DNA from: an uncultured Bacteroidales bacterium
Lineage (GTDB): Bacteria > Bacteroidota > Bacteroidia > Bacteroidales > Bacteroidaceae
DNA length: 64,000 nt
Reading direction: 5' to 3'
NCBI GenBank assembly: GCA_902787555.1
Contig: CADAGO010000025.1
Span: forward strand, 1 to 64,000
In this document: piece after piece, positions 62,693-64,000 of the stretch
Numbering within the stretch: the first letter of the stretch is position 1
Layout of the letters: each line of letters begins with the position of its first letter
Position numbers and translations under genes: made by a program
The notes under the pieces: model-generated
The model's database searches: none
The model's input: only the letters and a program-made list of their open reading frames with translations
What the model was told of the DNA's origin: nothing

Positions 62693-64000
62693 TCATTTTA
62701 TTGGTAAACAAATTCGTACCACAGTCCATCCGTCTTCCATAAAAATGTCATAATCGCCGCCATAGTGTTCAACGAATGACTTAACATAATTACCTCCCAA
62801 TCCGGTACCTGCTGTCTTTCCTGCTTTCTCTCCTTTAATGCCATATCGCATTTTGTTCATTCCTTCTGGAAGAGGATTTCCATTATTACGGAAATCTATC
62901 TGGTACATATTGTTATCAACATCAATCGATAGAGTCACTTTTATCTCGTAATCCTTGCGGTTTGAATCTGTAAAACCATGCTTTCTTGCGTTATCAATTA
63001 TATTTGAAACAAGCCTTAGGATATCATTTCGCGCGATATAAAGCGAAGGTATATTATAAATCTTCTTAGAAGTAGAAATACCTTTGGAACAATCATTTTC
63101 ACCAATAGATGGACGATTTATAATAGAAGACTCTTCAAACAAAGCATTCTCCAAAACATTTTCGTCATCATACTCCTGGAGCTGAGCCTCAATCATAGCT
63201 TCTCGCTCTGCACGTTTGGCTTCGTCTGCCTGGAGCTGGGCCTCAATCATAGCTTCTCGAGCAATACGTTTGGCCTCGTCCGCTTGGAGCTGAGCCTCAA
63301 TCATAGCTTCTCGTTCTGCACGTTTGGCTTCGTCTGCCTGGAGCTGAGCCTCAATCATAGCTTCTCGTTCTGCACGTTTGGCCTCGTCCGCTTGGAGCTG
63401 AGCCTCAATCATAGCTTCTCGTTCTGCACGTTTGGCTTCGTCTGCCTGGAGCTGAGCCTCAATTATAGCTTCTCGTTCTGCACGTTTGGCTTCGTCTGCC
63501 TGGAGCTGAGCCTCAATCATAGCTTCTCGAACAGAATCAACCCTATGGAGTTTTCGATTATATCTTTTAAATGATGATTCATCAAGAGAATAATCAATTA
63601 TGAATCCATCAGCTTTATATCGGTTATTCATTTGTGACAATAATGTATCAATATTGAGTATCTCAGGATCTCCAAATTGCTCTTCTTTGCTAAGATTATC
63701 TAACAATGTAGACAACTCGCCCAAAGACGATTGGAAATTATCCAGAAGAGTTTCGAGTTCTTGGCAGAAATTTGGATTCTTTTCACGATTTTCGACATAA
63801 TAGCGCATCAAATCTTCGATATTCACTAATTCGAAAATATATTGTCCCATATCATGCTTACGCATCCTTACTTCATTGATATACTCTGTTTTCATGGTCT
63901 GCAGTTTCTCTTCATGAGCTTTATAATCCTTCTCTTCTCTGAGAAGTTTCTTTTCTGCATCTTTTATTATACGTTTGTCTGTTGGCACAAGTACGTTATG
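62693..64000 (-). CDS. Histidine kinase with seven 18-residue repeats (5' end outside window)
   Basis: At least 435 residues; the frame is open past the right edge, and the GTG at 63988 is only an internal candidate. Counted from that GTG: a coiled helical section with the histidine motif RMRKHDMGQY (H45); a helical segment to 150; seven copies of REAMIEAQLQADEAKRAE at 154-271; then the GHKL ATPase domain with LVSNIIDNARKHGF (N box), IDFRNNGNPLP (G1) and AGTGLGGNYVKSFVEHYGG (G2). The repeats separate the phosphorylated histidine from the ATPase. Input domains, if any, lie outside the window. Confidence 0.85.
   Translation of the reverse strand, partial: HNVLVPTDKRIIKDAEKKLLREEKDYKAHEEKLQTMKTEYINEVRMRKHDMGQYIFELVNIEDLMRYYVENREKNPNFCQELETLLDNFQSSLGELSTLLDNLSKEEQFGDPEILNIDTLLSQMNNRYKADGFIIDYSLDESSFKRYNRKLHRVDSVREAMIEAQLQADEAKRAEREAIIEAQLQADEAKRAEREAMIEAQLQADEAKRAEREAMIEAQLQADEAKRAEREAMIEAQLQADEAKRIAREAMIEAQLQADEAKRAEREAMIEAQLQEYDDENVLENALFEESSIINRPSIGENDCSKGISTSKKIYNIPSLYIARNDILRLVSNIIDNARKHGFTDSNRKDYEIKVTLSIDVDNNMYQIDFRNNGNPLPEGMNKMRYGIKGEKAGKTAGTGLGGNYVKSFVEHYGGDYDIFMEDGWTVVRICLPIK
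63176..63529. repeat. 54-bp tandem repeat in the kinase gene
   Basis: Six full 54-base units and a partial seventh, almost identical at the DNA level; only a few synonymous changes (GCC/GCT, CGT/CGA) and one unit with Arg-Ile-Ala distinguish them. The identity indicates recent expansion. The reverse strand also stays open across it, which is a by-product. Confidence 0.95.

Noticed and set aside
63176-63529. Regular repeats that could suggest a CRISPR array
   Set aside because: Units are contiguous, in frame, of 54 bases without unique spacers. The same applies to 31561-31855 and 36194-36272. No cas genes are present.
63284-63574. Plus-strand frame with a repeated LSLNHSFSFCTFGF sequence
   Set aside because: It is the reverse strand of the kinase repeat; the repetition and open frame follow from the 54-bp unit.

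Overview
The window is a chromosome segment of a member of the Bacteroidota, most likely a gut or rumen Prevotella-type bacterium. This rests on the -7 promoter word TAnnTTTG ahead of many genes, on families largely confined to this phylum (DUF5606, DUF3276, DUF4293, DUF4421, Bacteroidota-type omega, smalltalk protein), on a pyrophosphate-dependent phosphofructokinase, and on a secreted xylan-type esterase and beta-glycosidase locus. Species cannot be fixed from the sequence alone.

Bases 1-24,060 are mostly ordinary chromosome. The left edge holds the tail of a secreted or surface protein, a 31-residue smalltalk protein and a hairpin-rich spacer. Then come an outer-membrane beta-barrel protein with an HTH regulator and a membrane protein (minus strand), a DUF4421 protein, a four-helix-bundle protein and an oxidoreductase. 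A Dabb protein and rlmD face guaA. A polysaccharide locus follows (two esterases, a DUF1573 protein, a GH3 enzyme; 10,963-17,750). A minus-strand operon then runs bamD, rpoZ, DUF4293, nitroreductase, DUF2520, kdsC-like, and a plus-strand run has hpt, adk and obgE.

Bases 24,107-30,300 look like an inserted and partly decayed block. A PD-(D/E)XK nuclease (AddB/RecB-like) and a UvrD-type helicase overlap by ATGA. The helicase is cut off after its N-terminal half and joined to the 3' remnant of what is probably a RavA/MoxR-type ATPase gene, which in turn overlaps by ATGA a ViaA-like VWA gene. The same 35-base terminator hairpin stands on both sides of the block. To its right is a 500-residue protein with five lysine-rich repeats and an acidic tail.

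Bases 32,100-54,330 return to housekeeping: an AICAR formyltransferase, serS, a GH25 lysozyme-like protein, PPi-phosphofructokinase, prfA, an AGCS symporter, a CPA2 antiporter, a DUF697 GTPase, DUF5606, coaE, a YbbR protein, yajC, nusB, DUF3276, tRNA-Cys, tilS, a CNNM/CBS membrane protein and upp. Among them are a secreted protein that looks like a subtilisin propeptide without its protease, and a secreted protein with an internal duplication.

Bases 54,600-64,000 are an accessory tract of small, mostly unrecognised minus-strand genes. They include a DnaB/RecA-fold ATPase with an altered Walker A motif, a VWA protein, two lipoproteins and an acidic mini-protein. At the right edge lies a two-component-like pair: a histidine kinase with seven near-identical 18-residue repeats between its histidine region and its ATPase domain, and a receiver protein with a HEPN-like middle and an OB-like end. 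Next to the pair a 118-residue protein consists almost wholly of 18-residue repeats in the same register. With the nuclease/helicase/VWA block, this pair plus its repeat partner is the best candidate for an undescribed system.
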